Assembly (NCBI GenBank): GCA_903884265.1
Contig: CAISEG010000027.1
Coordinates: 1 to 61,675 of the forward strand
Reading direction: 5' to 3'
Source: an uncultured Anaerolineales bacterium
GTDB lineage: Bacteria; Chloroflexota; Anaerolineae; Anaerolineales; Villigracilaceae
DNA length: 61,675 nt
Within the stretch, counting starts at the first letter, position 1. Each line of letters opens with the position of its first letter. The notes under the pieces were generated by a model, which was not told the origin of the DNA, did no database searches, and saw nothing but the letters and a program-made list of their open reading frames with translations. This document shows, in pieces, positions 34,860 through 45,433 of the stretch. Position numbers and translations under genes: made by a program.

Positions 34860-37004
34860 ATGGCTTCCCCCCGCTCCTCACGATTTTTCTCACGCAGAAC
34901 CTTGCTTCCCACCCTCTTGCTGGCATGCATCAGCATCCTGGCATACATTGCTATTGTCCAGCCTTGGTCCCTGCGTCAGATCAGCCTGCAGCTCTCCGTG
35001 GGGGATGTGGCTCCCCAGGATTTACGGGCTCCCCGCAACATCCAATATACCAGCGAAGTGTTGACCGAGGCGGCGAGGGTTGAAGCCGAGCGCGCTGTGG
35101 TTCCCGTTTATATTCCCCCTGATACTGCGATTGCTCGTGCCCAGAGCGAGGCGCTTAATTCCATCCTGGTATCTATTTCCGATATCCGAACAAACCAGGA
35201 TACGGCCCCGATACAGAAGAAATCTGAGCTGAATACAATTCCGAATCTCAATCTCCAGCCTGGTTCACAGGATGTTCTACTTGCGTTAACTGATACGCGT
35301 TGGGAGTTGGTGCAAACCGAAGCATTCAAGGTATTGGAGCAGGCGCTACAGAATCCTATACGAACCGAGAACGTTGATTCGATCCGGCAAAACCTACCAT
35401 CGCTGGTCAGTCTCACGCTGATAGAGAATGAAGCGGCGTTGGTTGTTGAGATCACAGCGCCTCTGGTTGTGGCGAACAGTTTCTACAGCCCGGAAATGAC
35501 CGATGCAGCTCGCCAGACGGCACGTGAGGCTGTTGAGCCAGTGACACAATCTTATATTGCAGGGCAGACAGTTGTAACCCGCGGGCAGGTGATCACCACT
35601 GCTGACCTGGAAGCTTTGACTGCCCTTGGCTTGGTGCAGCCGAAGAACCTGTCATTCAACTATCTGGGTGCGGCTGCTCTGGTGATGATTTCAGCTATTT
35701 TTACCGCCCTATATTTCTTCCGCCGAAAACCGGTGGCAATTTCCGATCTGCGCAGCCTGATCTTGCTGGCCCTGCTTTTCGCTGTCTTCCTGGTGGGGGC
35801 GCGTATCAGCAATCCAAACCGGACCATCGTACCGTATCTCTTCCCCGTCCCGGCTTTTGCGCTGCTGGTCTCGGCGCTCTTTGGGATGGAGCGCGGTCTT
35901 GTCTTTGGTTTGCTGATGAGCATACTGGCTGCTTATGGAATGCCAGATGCGCTAGGCTTGCTGCCGTATTACACATTGAGTAGTTTATTTGGTGTGCTGG
36001 CGTTGGGGCAGGCACGCCGTGTAGGGCAGTTTCTTTATGCAGCTGTTGCCATCGCTGTGGCTGGTATGGCCATTGTGGCGGCTTACCGTCTACCTTTCAC
36101 CGATATCGATTGGATTGGGCTGGCCACACTGATGGGCGCGGCGGTTTTTGCTGGGATCGCATCCAGCAGCATTGCACTACCAATGCAGTATTTGTTGGCT
36201 CAATTTTTGGGTTTGACAACAGCCCTCCAATTGCTTGAAATTTCCCGCCCCGATTCACCCCTGCTGAACTTCTTCCTTCAGCGGGCTCCTGGGACCTACC
36301 AGCACAGCTTGCAGGTGGCCAATCTCGCAGAACAGGCTGCTGAAAGTATTCATGCCGATACCCTGCTGGTCCGGGTAGGCGCTCTGTTTCACGATGTAGG
36401 AAAGTCAACCAATCCGCTTTTCTTTATTGAGAACCAGCCGCCCAGCCAGATTGATTCCCACGATGATCTGGATCCTAGAATCAGTTCTGAAGCCATCATT
36501 CGTCATGTTTCGGATGGGTTGGAACTAGCCCACAAATACCGCCTGCCGCGTCGCCTGTACGATTTCATTGCTGAGCATCACGGCACGCTTGTCACCCGGT
36601 ACCAGTACAACCGTGCCCTGCAGGGTGTACAAGGCGATGCATCCCAAGTGGATGAGCGACAATTTCGCTACCCCGGTCCGTCACCACGCTCGAAGGAGAC
36701 AGCCATACTGATGTTAGCTGACGGGGTAGAAGCGCGTGCACGCGCTGAACGCCCACACGATGATGACGAGATGCACATCCTGGTCGGCAATGTGATTGAA
36801 CGCTGCCAGAAGGATGGCCAATTGGATAACACCCCGCTCTCCCAGCGCGACCTGGCCTGTATAACCGAGTCCTTTATCTCCACCCTGCGTGTAACCTACC
36901 ACCCGCGGCTAGAATATCCGAAAGATCAACTTGCTTTGCAACCCTCCAACACAGTTGAAGTTCCGACCATATCCAGACCATCTCCCTTGAAGAAGCGCAA
37001 ATGA
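34860..37004 (+). CDS. 7TM-HD family phosphohydrolase (PgpH-like)
   Basis: Extracytoplasmic N-terminal domain, several TMs, APGTYQHSLQVANLAEQAAESIHADTLLVRVGALFHDVGKS HD motif; AEHHGT; upstream of ybeY. Confidence 0.92.
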   Translation: MASPRSSRFFSRRTLLPTLLLACISILAYIAIVQPWSLRQISLQLSVGDVAPQDLRAPRNIQYTSEVLTEAARVEAERAVVPVYIPPDTAIARAQSEALNSILVSISDIRTNQDTAPIQKKSELNTIPNLNLQPGSQDVLLALTDTRWELVQTEAFKVLEQALQNPIRTENVDSIRQNLPSLVSLTLIENEAALVVEITAPLVVANSFYSPEMTDAARQTAREAVEPVTQSYIAGQTVVTRGQVITTADLEALTALGLVQPKNLSFNYLGAAALVMISAIFTALYFFRRKPVAISDLRSLILLALLFAVFLVGARISNPNRTIVPYLFPVPAFALLVSALFGMERGLVFGLLMSILAAYGMPDALGLLPYYTLSSLFGVLALGQARRVGQFLYAAVAIAVAGMAIVAAYRLPFTDIDWIGLATLMGAAVFAGIASSSIALPMQYLLAQFLGLTTALQLLEISRPDSPLLNFFLQRAPGTYQHSLQVANLAEQAAESIHADTLLVRVGALFHDVGKSTNPLFFIENQPPSQIDSHDDLDPRISSEAIIRHVSDGLELAHKYRLPRRLYDFIAEHHGTLVTRYQYNRALQGVQGDASQVDERQFRYPGPSPRSKETAILMLADGVEARARAERPHDDDEMHILVGNVIERCQKDGQLDNTPLSQRDLACITESFISTLRVTYHPRLEYPKDQLALQPSNTVEVPTISRPSPLKKRK

Positions 37005-37453
37005 TAAATATTGAAATTCTTCCGGACTTCAGACGCGTTTTTATGCCCGCTATTTTGGAAAGGGCTGCCCAGGCAGCGTTGCTTCAACAGTTTGCTCCAG
37101 ATGCAGATCTGACCTTGGTACTGACCGGCGATACCCAAATCCAAGCTCTCGACCGTGATTTTCTGGGAAAGGATGCGTCGACCGATGTGCTGTCGTTTCC
37201 AGCCTGTGAAACAGACCCGGAAACGGGCCGTCGGTACCTGGGGGATATCATCATTTCTGTTCCACGCGCTGAAGCACAATCCATTACCGCGGGGCATTCT
37301 CTCGAAGCGGAATTATCACTGCTGGTTATCCACGGTGTGCTTCACCTGCTGGGCCACGACCATGCGGAGCCGGAAGAAAAAGCCCGCATGTGGGCAGCCC
37401 AGTCCGAGGTGTTGACACGGCTCGGTATTCCTCCCACCATCGTGCATGAATAG
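37001..37453 (+). CDS. ybeY: Endoribonuclease YbeY
   Basis: STDVLSFP; YLGDIIISVPRAEAQ; LLVIHGVLHLLGHDHAEPEEKARM. Confidence 0.96.
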   Translation: MINIEILPDFRRVFMPAILERAAQAALLQQFAPDADLTLVLTGDTQIQALDRDFLGKDASTDVLSFPACETDPETGRRYLGDIIISVPRAEAQSITAGHSLEAELSLLVIHGVLHLLGHDHAEPEEKARMWAAQSEVLTRLGIPPTIVHE

Positions 37454-37841
37454 ATTCTCTCGTTTTATTGTCTCACGTGCACATTCCTTCCGGCATGCTT
37501 TTCGGGGCTGGTGGTTTGTCCTCCGCACTCAGCGCAATGCCTGGATCCATGCTTTGATAACAACCTTGGTGGTGTTGGTGGCTTTCTGGCTACACTTACA
37601 GCTCCGGGATTGGGCAGTGTTGGTACTGACTATTGCACTGGTCTGGACGGCGGAATTCATCAATACAGCCTTGGAGGCGGTTGTGGACCTTGCCAGCCCG
37701 GAGCTTCATCCCCTGGCGAAAGTGGGAAAAGATGTAGGAGCTGCGGCGGTTTTAATCGCTGCCTTGACCTCGATCCTGGTGGGCTTGCTCATCCTGGGTC
37801 CACCTTTGTGGGGGAAAATTGTGCTCTTGGTAACTAGGTAG
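37446..37841 (+). CDS. dgkA: Diacylglycerol/undecaprenol kinase family protein
   Basis: SFRHAFRGWWFVLRTQRNAWIHA; WTAEFINTALEAVVDL; KVGKDVGAAAVL. Confidence 0.93.
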   Translation: MNRFSRFIVSRAHSFRHAFRGWWFVLRTQRNAWIHALITTLVVLVAFWLHLQLRDWAVLVLTIALVWTAEFINTALEAVVDLASPELHPLAKVGKDVGAAAVLIAALTSILVGLLILGPPLWGKIVLLVTR

Positions 37842-37853
37842 TTTGGAATCCTT

Positions 37854-38705
37854 ATGCCTCTCTCTTTTCGTTTTGGTACTGTGGGTTCTCCTAAAGCCAC
37901 CCCATCCAAACCCAGCGGGACGGTAGGTGGGATCCATTATGCAGCCTCCATCGGTTTGGACGCCCTCGAACTAGCCTGGGTGCAGGGAGTGCGCGCCGGT
38001 GAGACAGCCTGTGCGACCATCAAACAGGCGGCCACAGAGACTGGAGTAGTACTCTCTGTTCATGCGCCATATTACATCAACTTGAACGGCGACAATAAAA
38101 AGTGGCCGCGTTTGCGGCAGTACCTGATCGATGCAGCACACTTCGGCAACCTGGCCGGAGCAACTGACATCATCTTCCATCCCGGCACATACTTTGGTCG
38201 CCCAGCGAACGAAGTCCTCCAAGTATCCATCCCACGCTTGCAGGGCTGCGTGGACGAACTGCGCGCTAACGGCAACTTGGTTACTCTGCGCCCAGAGATT
38301 AGCGGCAAGGCAGCCATGCTTGGGTCGCTGGCTGATGTTCTGGAAATGTCGAAAACCATACCAGGCGTGATCCCTTGTCTTGACTTTGCTCACCTGCATG
38401 CCCGTCTCGGCGACGGGGCGATGAATACCTACGATGAGTGGATGACCGCATTGGATATTTATCGGAAGGCGCTTGGTGATGCGGCCATGCAGCAACTACA
38501 CATTCATTTATCGGGCATCAATTACGGTCCGAAAGGCGAGAAAAACCACTTGATTATGGAAGAGGCCGACCTGGATTTCAGGAACCTGATGCGCGCATTA
38601 CACGCTTCGAATGCGGAAGGCCGCATCCTGTGCGAAAGCCCGGTCCTGGAAGTGGACGCGCTGAAATTCAGACAATTGTGGATGGAAGTGAGCGGTGAAG
38701 GCTAA
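37854..38705 (+). CDS. TIM-barrel AP endonuclease family 2 (endonuclease IV-like)
   Basis: GGIHYAASIGLDALELAWVQG; LSVHAPYYINL; IIFHPGTYFG; IPCLDFAHLHAR; QLHIHLSGINYGPKGEKNHL. Confidence 0.88.
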   Translation: MPLSFRFGTVGSPKATPSKPSGTVGGIHYAASIGLDALELAWVQGVRAGETACATIKQAATETGVVLSVHAPYYINLNGDNKKWPRLRQYLIDAAHFGNLAGATDIIFHPGTYFGRPANEVLQVSIPRLQGCVDELRANGNLVTLRPEISGKAAMLGSLADVLEMSKTIPGVIPCLDFAHLHARLGDGAMNTYDEWMTALDIYRKALGDAAMQQLHIHLSGINYGPKGEKNHLIMEEADLDFRNLMRALHASNAEGRILCESPVLEVDALKFRQLWMEVSGEG

Positions 38706-38748
38706 AAGCAGACTTCCGAATTCTCCAGGAATTCGGAAGTCTGCTTTT
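38704..38748. terminator. Bidirectional terminator between convergent genes
   Basis: AAAAGCAGACTTCCGAATTC-TCCAG-GAATTCGGAAGTCTGCTTTT, perfect 20-bp stem with A/T flanks. Confidence 0.92.
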
Positions 38749-39151
38749 ATACAGCTTTCATTGATGGCCTGAACTTGTAGCCATAGATCAACATGCCGCG
38801 CTCATCACCATCCGAGTGCAACCGGCGGGTGATCATCTCGACCGGCATGCCAATCTCGGGTTTATCGTCGCCCAAGTCGGTCAGTTGTGCGGTTACCATA
38901 GGGCCTTCCTCCAGTTTGACCAGTGCCACGGTGTATGGGGCAGTTTCTTCGAAACCAGTCGGGGCTTCGTAGATCGTGGTAAACGAAAAAACCTCGCCTC
39001 GTCCGCTGAAAGCGAAAGACGTTTTGGCTTCGTGTCCGCAGGCAGGGCAAATGTCACGCGGAGGGAAAATCTTGGTATCACAGTGCGGACATAATTCCCC
39101 TATCAATCCGTACCGTTGTTGTCTAAGTCGCCAGTGGCGGGGAATTTCCAT
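38747..39151 (-). CDS. Zn-ribbon OB-fold (DUF35) acyl-CoA-associated protein
   Basis: PRHWRLRQQRYGLIGELCPHCDTKIFPPRDICPACG; FTTIYEAPTGFEETAPYTVALVKLEEGPMVTAQL. Confidence 0.9.
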   Translation of the reverse strand: MEIPRHWRLRQQRYGLIGELCPHCDTKIFPPRDICPACGHEAKTSFAFSGRGEVFSFTTIYEAPTGFEETAPYTVALVKLEEGPMVTAQLTDLGDDKPEIGMPVEMITRRLHSDGDERGMLIYGYKFRPSMKAV

Positions 39152-39239
39152 GTTGTACTCCTTGATTGACCTTGATTGAGATTCTATCCGACCAGCCTAT
39201 CAGGACCTATCAGGCATTCTATTTATTAGAACATTAATC

Positions 39240-40406
39240 TTACTCAATACTTTCCAGGATGTGGGTCACCGCGATGGAACCAGGCCCGCCCAAGCATTGA
39301 ATAAGGGCGGTGCGTGCTCCATAAATTTGGTTCACCCCGGCCTGACCGCGCAGTTGGTCCACAGCTTCAACAGCCTGGTATATACCGGTCGCGCCTCCGG
39401 GGTTGCCGCGTGCTTTGAGTCCACCCTGGGTGGCGCAGGGGAGTTGCCCTGAGCGCGCGATGGATCCGTCCCCAGCCAGTTTCCAACCCTGGCCGCGTGG
39501 GCCAAATCCGGCTGCTTCCAGCGACATTGCCGCAAAAATGGAAAAGGCATCGTAATACTCGAACAGATCCACTTGTTCGCGGGTAATGCTAGCTTTCTGG
39601 AATGCCTGCTCCACAGAAGCCTGCGCGGCAGCGAACCACAGCAGATCGTTGCGTTCGGCCAGGGAGAGCGTGTCCGAAGCGATGGTCGAAGCTGCCAGGC
39701 GGACAATAGGGTGTGGAAAATCTTTCGGGAGCAATTCCCTCCGGGTGAGCATTAATGCGGCTGCCCCGTCGGCATTGGGAGCCACATCGTATAAATTCAG
39801 TGGATCGCTGACGGTATCAGCTTTTAGATAGTCATCCAGCGTGATTGCCTTGCGATACATAGCGTTCTTGTTCCCAGCTCCATTTGCGTGGGCGGTCAGC
39901 GGAAATCCCGCCAACCCGTCTACAGGGATATGATTTTCATGCATATAGCGTTGGGCGAGGAGTGCGGCCTGGGTGGTGAGCGTCATCCCGTGGATTGACT
40001 CATAGTCCGCGTCGATTGTGGTGGCAAGAGCAACCTCCAGGTCCGGCCCGATCACGTCGGTAAATTTCTCCGCGCCAACTACCAATACCACGTCCACCAG
40101 TCCGCTGGCGATGGCCAGATACCCCTGGCGAAGAGCTGCGCCTCCGGATGCGCCTCCAGCTTCGACAGTCTCGGCCTCGATGCCGGTCAAACCGGCAAAG
40201 TCGGCCAGCAAGGCCCCCAGGTGCGCCTGGCGGGAAATATTGGCAGCCAGCATATTACCGACGTAGAGTGCCTGTGGTTTCAGCCCGCCCGAATCCTGGA
40301 TGGCGATTTGAATGGCCTGCAATGCCAGCGAACGCAGGGATATGTTCCAATGCTCGCCGACAGAGGTTTGTCCAATTCCGGCAATGATGATTTCGGTCAT
40401 GATCAC
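39240..40406 (-). CDS. Thiolase family protein (acetyl-CoA acetyltransferase-like)
   Basis: [56 protein letters not shown]; adjacent to HMG-CoA synthase and DUF35. Confidence 0.9.
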   Translation of the reverse strand: MIMTEIIIAGIGQTSVGEHWNISLRSLALQAIQIAIQDSGGLKPQALYVGNMLAANISRQAHLGALLADFAGLTGIEAETVEAGGASGGAALRQGYLAIASGLVDVVLVVGAEKFTDVIGPDLEVALATTIDADYESIHGMTLTTQAALLAQRYMHENHIPVDGLAGFPLTAHANGAGNKNAMYRKAITLDDYLKADTVSDPLNLYDVAPNADGAAALMLTRRELLPKDFPHPIVRLAASTIASDTLSLAERNDLLWFAAAQASVEQAFQKASITREQVDLFEYYDAFSIFAAMSLEAAGFGPRGQGWKLAGDGSIARSGQLPCATQGGLKARGNPGGATGIYQAVEAVDQLRGQAGVNQIYGARTALIQCLGGPGSIAVTHILESIE

Positions 40407-41473
40407 TTCATCGCAATCTTGCCGCGCATGCGGGCATACATGGCGTAGTCGATCTCGGTGCGGCGGGCGATGTAGTCCTGCGTTTTGAGTGCCTTGTCAC
40501 GCCGCTCGAGCAATTTGTCGGTAACGGTGATGTCGAACGCATCCGACCCGGCACCGGAGCCGAACGAGACCATCAGAATACGGTCACCAGGTTTGGCCAC
40601 GTCGAGGGTGGCAGTCAGACCAATGATGGCCGCGCCGGCGTAGGTGTTACCAATGACGGGTGACAGGAGTCCCGGTTTGATCTGCTCTGGGGTGAAACCA
40701 AGCAGGGAGGCGACACGCTGCGGGAATTTGGCGTTCGGCTGGTGGAAGATAGCCCAGGTGTAATCGGAAGGTTTGGTTCCCAATTCTTCCAGCATGATCT
40801 TCCCAGCGGCAGTGCTGTGCTTGAAATAAGCCGGTTCACCGGTGAAACGGTTGCCGTGCTCGGGGTAGTGCTGGTACTCGCGCCGCCAGAAGTCGGGCGT
40901 GTCGGTCACATAGGAGTAGGCGGCGTTGAGAGTAGCCAGGCTTTCTTCAGCTGGGCCGATGACAAAGGCAGCTCCACCTGCAGCGGCAGTGTATTCCAGC
41001 GCATCGCCGGGCTTGCCCTGGGCAGTGTCGAGACCGGCAGCTACAGCGTAGCGCGCCATCCCCGACCCGACCAACCCCATAGCCATAACCATTGCCTCCG
41101 TCCCGGCTTTGCAGGCGAACTCCATGTCAGCGGCCTGAATGTGTGGCGTGGCCCCGATGGCTTCGGCCACGATTGTCGAAGTGGGTTTAACTGCGTACGG
41201 GTGGGATTCGGACCCAATCCAGACTGCCCGGATCTCAGCCGGATCGATCCTGGCACGTTTCAGCGCGTTCCTTACCGCTTCGAGAGACATGGTGACCACG
41301 TCCTCGTCCAGCCCAGGGACAGCTTTCTCTTTGATGGGTAATCCGGATACCCGCCCACCGACCCAGATTCGGGCGACTTCATTGGCGGGCAGGCGGTAGC
41401 GCGGCACGTAGGCTCCGTAACCAATGATGCCAACCGGCCGGGATGGTTTGAGTAGGGCTTTGTTTTCGGTCAT
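40403..41473 (-). CDS. Hydroxymethylglutaryl-CoA synthase (archaeal-like)
   Basis: [100 protein letters not shown]. Confidence 0.94.
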   Translation of the reverse strand: MTENKALLKPSRPVGIIGYGAYVPRYRLPANEVARIWVGGRVSGLPIKEKAVPGLDEDVVTMSLEAVRNALKRARIDPAEIRAVWIGSESHPYAVKPTSTIVAEAIGATPHIQAADMEFACKAGTEAMVMAMGLVGSGMARYAVAAGLDTAQGKPGDALEYTAAAGGAAFVIGPAEESLATLNAAYSYVTDTPDFWRREYQHYPEHGNRFTGEPAYFKHSTAAGKIMLEELGTKPSDYTWAIFHQPNAKFPQRVASLLGFTPEQIKPGLLSPVIGNTYAGAAIIGLTATLDVAKPGDRILMVSFGSGAGSDAFDITVTDKLLERRDKALKTQDYIARRTEIDYAMYARMRGKIAMK

Positions 41474-41559
41474 GAATTTTCTCCTAACATTATTCCATTC
41501 TTAAAAAATCTAAAATGTTCACCCGATTAGTGGTAAAAATTCCGAGTCTTCCTGGGTGG

Positions 41560-41889
41560 CTATTTGATATCAAGACCTGTTCGCTGCAAAATGATTCTCA
41601 CTCGTTGGACCTCTTCGACTAATCTTGGAATGTCCTGGCGAGCATGTGCAATAAAATCCTGGTCTGTTTCAAGGCGAGTTGTGAAATATAAATCATCGAA
41701 CTGTCTTTGTTCTCCACGCAGAATGACGCTAGTGCCACCTAAAGGATGGTCTCGGCCTTCCCATGAAGAGATCCAAGAGCCAGGCGTCGCCTTCTCGGAT
41801 CTTAAGCGTATTTCATCAAGATCCTCTTCTATGAGAATTGGTGCTACCTTATGACCTCTTTGTATTGTCGATTGATTTGAATTATCAGA
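41560..41889 (-). pseudogene. Start-less ORF remnant, uncharacterised family
   Basis: Minus strand, in frame behind the HMG-CoA reductase stop: ...VAPILIEEDLDEIRLRSEKATPGSWISSWEGRDHPLGGTSVILRGEQRQFDDLYFTTRLETDQDFIAHARQDIPRLVEEVQRVRIILQRTGLDIK*; no ATG/GTG/TTG start before the domain. Confidence 0.5.
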
Positions 41890-43188
41890 CTACATGTCCT
41901 TCAAAGACTTGATAATCTCTTCTGCTCTGTCAATCCTGACCACCTTCTCTATCACCATCTGCGCGGCAACCTTCTCGATCAGGTCCCCGGTCGCTCCGGC
42001 GGCGATTGCCACCTGGCGGGCATGCAGGGTCATATGCCCGCGCTGGATGCCCTCGGTGGCTAAAGCGCGCAGGGCGGCAAGGTTTTGCGCCAGCCCGACT
42101 GAGGCGATTATCCCAGCCAGTTCAGAGGCGGTTTTGACACCCATTAATTTTAAAGCAGCCTTGGCAGCCGGATGAACTTTAGTCGCGCCACCGACGATGC
42201 CAATCGCCATCGGCATCTCCAGTTCGCCGGTCAAGTTTCCATCCCCATCCCTGCCCCATGTGCTTAGGCTGGTGTAGCGACCGTCACGGGCAGCGTAGGC
42301 ATGCGCCCCAGCCTCGATGGCGCGCCAGTCATTGCCAGTCGCGATGACGACCGCGTCCACGCCGTTCATGATGCCCTTGTTGTGTGTGGTGGCGCGGTAG
42401 GGATCGGCGGCTGCGAAGGCCCAGGCCTCGATGATCCCGTCCCGCACCTGCTCACCGGTGAATGTGCGCCCGTCAGCATTCGTGAAAGCCAGTTCCTTGA
42501 GCAGGACAGAACAACTCACTTTTGCCAGCCGCTGGTCGGCCAGATTGGAAAGAATGCGCAGGTGGACGCGTCCACCGGTAATCCGCTCGATTTGTGGAGC
42601 CAACTTTTCGCAGGCGGTGTTGACGGCATTGGCCCCCATGGCATCCCGCACGTCGTAGATTAGATGAACGACTATAAACGGCCCGATGGGAGACTCCTCA
42701 ATGATGCGGACTTCCAAGTCACGTGCCCCTCCACCGAATTTCTTAAGCAGCGGGTCAACCCCGTCAGCTTCGGCCAGCAATTCAGCTTTGTGTTCAAGCA
42801 GCCGCAGGCTGGCCGCCATCAGATCCTTGCCCTCCAGCACCTGCATCTGTCCGATCATCTCCGGTGCAGACGTTATGGCAGTGAAGCCACCTCCAGACCG
42901 CACAAGCTTGGCCATGAACGAGGCCCCGGCCACCACCGAAGGTTCTTCGATCGCCATTGGAATAAGAACCTCGCGCCCATTGACAACAAAGTTCAGCCCT
43001 ATTCCGAGTGGCAGGCCAAAGGTTCCGACGGCATTCTCGACCATATGGTCAGCTTGTTCGTCCCCCAACCCGTTCAAGGTTCGAAAGGATGCGAGTTCTT
43101 CGGGGGAAAGCTCTGCGGCTTCAGCCAGTCTATCAAGCCTTTCGCCCAGCGGTAAATTGTAAAATCCAGCAATTCGGGATGTAACCAT
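41890..43188 (-). CDS. Hydroxymethylglutaryl-CoA reductase, class II-like
   Basis: FYNLPLGERLDRL; ENAVGTFGLPLGIGLNFVVNGREVLIPMAIEEPSVVAGASFMAKLVR; AMGANAVNTACE; GIVGGATKVHPAAKAAL. Confidence 0.95.
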   Translation of the reverse strand: MVTSRIAGFYNLPLGERLDRLAEAAELSPEELASFRTLNGLGDEQADHMVENAVGTFGLPLGIGLNFVVNGREVLIPMAIEEPSVVAGASFMAKLVRSGGGFTAITSAPEMIGQMQVLEGKDLMAASLRLLEHKAELLAEADGVDPLLKKFGGGARDLEVRIIEESPIGPFIVVHLIYDVRDAMGANAVNTACEKLAPQIERITGGRVHLRILSNLADQRLAKVSCSVLLKELAFTNADGRTFTGEQVRDGIIEAWAFAAADPYRATTHNKGIMNGVDAVVIATGNDWRAIEAGAHAYAARDGRYTSLSTWGRDGDGNLTGELEMPMAIGIVGGATKVHPAAKAALKLMGVKTASELAGIIASVGLAQNLAALRALATEGIQRGHMTLHARQVAIAAGATGDLIEKVAAQMVIEKVVRIDRAEEIIKSLKDM

Positions 43189-43194
43189 GCACCC

Positions 43195-43200
43195 ATTTTA
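43195..43200 (-). promoter_or_regulatory. -10 element, predicted leaderless start for HMG-CoA reductase
   Basis: Minus strand TAAAAT-GGGTGC-ATG. Confidence 0.5.
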
Positions 43201-43280
43201 TCAGGATGGGCTGGCAAAATCTATCAAACTTGTCTAAAAGCGGATATGTAGAGTAAAATTGTCTGTATTGAGGTATCTAA

Positions 43281-44969
43281 ATGCTCCTGACGCGTGAAGA
43301 GCTGCAAGACAGATTGTTAGCCTTACACCGGGCGAGTCTGGAATTGGTCAAGGATGTCTCGCTCGAAACCTTATTGGAAAGAATTGCTTCCCTGGCCTGC
43401 GAACAGGCCGGGGCAAAGTTTGCTGCATTGGGTGTGTTGGACGATGAGGGGAAACTCAAACAATTTATCACTGTAGGTATGATAGCCGAAGATATTAAAA
43501 AGATCCCCCACCCGCCACGCGGCTTGGGCTTGATCGGGGCGCTGATGCACGGTGATAGCGGGAACATCCGCATCCCGGAGATCGAAAATGACCCGCGCGC
43601 GGTCGGATTCCCGACAGGCCATGCCGAAATGCATGCTTTGTTGGGCGTGCCCATCCGTATCGGGGGAAGGCAATTGGGGCAGATCTACCTGACGGAAAAA
43701 ATTGGGGATTCCGAATTCAACCCTGATGACGAAAAGATTATTGAAATATTAGCTGCTTATGCAGGGGCAGCCATTGAAAATGCCCGTCTTTATGAGCGGT
43801 TGCAGGAACACGAAGTAACCCTAACCCGCCGCAATAATCAACTGGGCCTGCTCAATCAAATTGGGACAGCGCTAGCATCCTCACTGGAACTTGAAGATAT
43901 CCTGAATAAAACACTCGCGCTGCTGATGGCTCATTTCCAGGTGGAAGCCGGGGAAATATTCTTGAAAGAAGAAGATGATGAGTCCCTGCGCTTGGTTCTG
44001 CACCGCGGGGAGGCCGCTGAAGCGTTCTGGACCCGTAACCGGTTTAAGATTGGAGAAGGGATGGTTGGTCAGGCCGCGCAGACGCTCCAGCCGGTCATCA
44101 GCCATCACCTCGACAGAGATGACCAAGGCACCCGCCAAGCGGTGGTTGATGCGGGATTCAAGCAGATCGCGTGCATCCCTTTGACGGCACGGGGTGAAAT
44201 AGTTGGCGTGCTGACCATTGCCACACGCAGCCGTAAAACGATCTCCAAGAGTGAACTCCAACTACTGGTTTCGGTGGCTTCCGGGGCTGGAACGGCGATC
44301 GAAAATGCCCGCCTGCACTCCAATGTCCGCCGTCTGGCGGTGCTGGAAGAGCGCGAACGCATCGGCATGGATTTGCACGATGGCATTATCCAATCCATCT
44401 ACGGTGTTGGCCTGACATTGGAAAACGCACGCCCGTTGCTACGGGAGAATCCAACGCTTGCCGAAGACCGTCTGCAGAAGGCGATGGAAGACCTGAACCA
44501 TACCATTCGTGATATTCGTAGTTATATTCTTGACCTGCGGCCGCGTCAGTTACAGGGGGAGACGCTTATTGAGGGCTTGGGACGGCTGGTTTCAGAGTTC
44601 CGCCTGAATACGAAGGTGGAGGTCAGCCTAGCTGGGCCGAAAGAACCATTATCTGACCTGCCGCAAATGTATGCCGTGTCTCTTTTCCACATCTGCCAGG
44701 AGGCCCTGGCGAATATCGCCAAACATGCCAAAGCCTCCAAGGTCAGGATAGATCTTTGGACCACATCCGACCGAGTGCTTTTGGAAATCACGGATGATGG
44801 GCAAGGATTTGAATTTGAAAAAACAAATAAGAATGTTGGCCATGGCCTAGCCAATATGCAGACGCGCGTCGAGAATGTGGGCGGTGATTTGGATATCTCA
44901 TCTGCCTCTGGTGAAGGCACGTCCATTCTTGCTTGGGTGCCGCGGCTCCCGACCCATCCGGATGACTGA
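43281..44969 (+). CDS. Histidine kinase with two GAF domains and HisKA_3 (DevS-like)
   Basis: Two GAF-like blocks; LEERERIGMDLHDGIIQSIYGVGLTLENARPLL; ICQEALANIAKHAKASKV; GHGLANMQTRVENVGG. Confidence 0.93.
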   Translation: MLLTREELQDRLLALHRASLELVKDVSLETLLERIASLACEQAGAKFAALGVLDDEGKLKQFITVGMIAEDIKKIPHPPRGLGLIGALMHGDSGNIRIPEIENDPRAVGFPTGHAEMHALLGVPIRIGGRQLGQIYLTEKIGDSEFNPDDEKIIEILAAYAGAAIENARLYERLQEHEVTLTRRNNQLGLLNQIGTALASSLELEDILNKTLALLMAHFQVEAGEIFLKEEDDESLRLVLHRGEAAEAFWTRNRFKIGEGMVGQAAQTLQPVISHHLDRDDQGTRQAVVDAGFKQIACIPLTARGEIVGVLTIATRSRKTISKSELQLLVSVASGAGTAIENARLHSNVRRLAVLEERERIGMDLHDGIIQSIYGVGLTLENARPLLRENPTLAEDRLQKAMEDLNHTIRDIRSYILDLRPRQLQGETLIEGLGRLVSEFRLNTKVEVSLAGPKEPLSDLPQMYAVSLFHICQEALANIAKHAKASKVRIDLWTTSDRVLLEITDDGQGFEFEKTNKNVGHGLANMQTRVENVGGDLDISSASGEGTSILAWVPRLPTHPDD

Positions 44970-45433
44970 ATCCCTGTTTTTTTAGTAAACGAAACGCTGG
45001 ATTGTGCGTTTCACGTTTCCCACACATCCTTCAGAATTCAAAAAGGAAATTTTAAGGTTGCTCAGAGATCTTACAGTAGCCCTGTTAGTGCTCTTTCCGA
45101 AACCCAAGATATGGCGATATGCGACCTGCCTCCGGCGCCAGTGGGGGGGATCGTTTTGTAAAAGTCTGGCTAGATAAAGGATTTTTCAAAAAGCCGTGTT
45201 AAGGTTGGACCCATCTTAAATATTTGAAAATTTTTAAGATAGCGTAGGTTTCGCGTATGGAACAAATCCGTTTTTTCTGCTAGAATGAACTCGTGAAGGA
45301 TAGCGGGTTCTGTCCTCCCCCCTGAGAAGTAAGTTGGTAAGAATTGAATAATACGATAGGATCCCCACTGCAAGAGCAGCGGGCTTATATCCCTGTACCA
45401 AAACGCCGAAAATCAGCATGTTTGGAGGAAGAG

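Noticed and set aside
37465-37485. parS-like site (TGTCTCACGTGCACAT)
   Set aside because: Only the central CACGTG and one flank match the TGTTTCACGTGAAACA palindrome; other CACGTG occurrences are also poor matches.
41564-41854. 96-aa plus-strand ORF in the gap between HMG-CoA synthase and reductase
   Set aside because: The minus-strand reading of the same DNA gives a far more protein-like, conserved-looking sequence.
42664-43162. Plus-strand ORFs of 158-163 aa opposite HMG-CoA reductase
   Set aside because: Antisense shadows of a gene with clear catalytic motifs.
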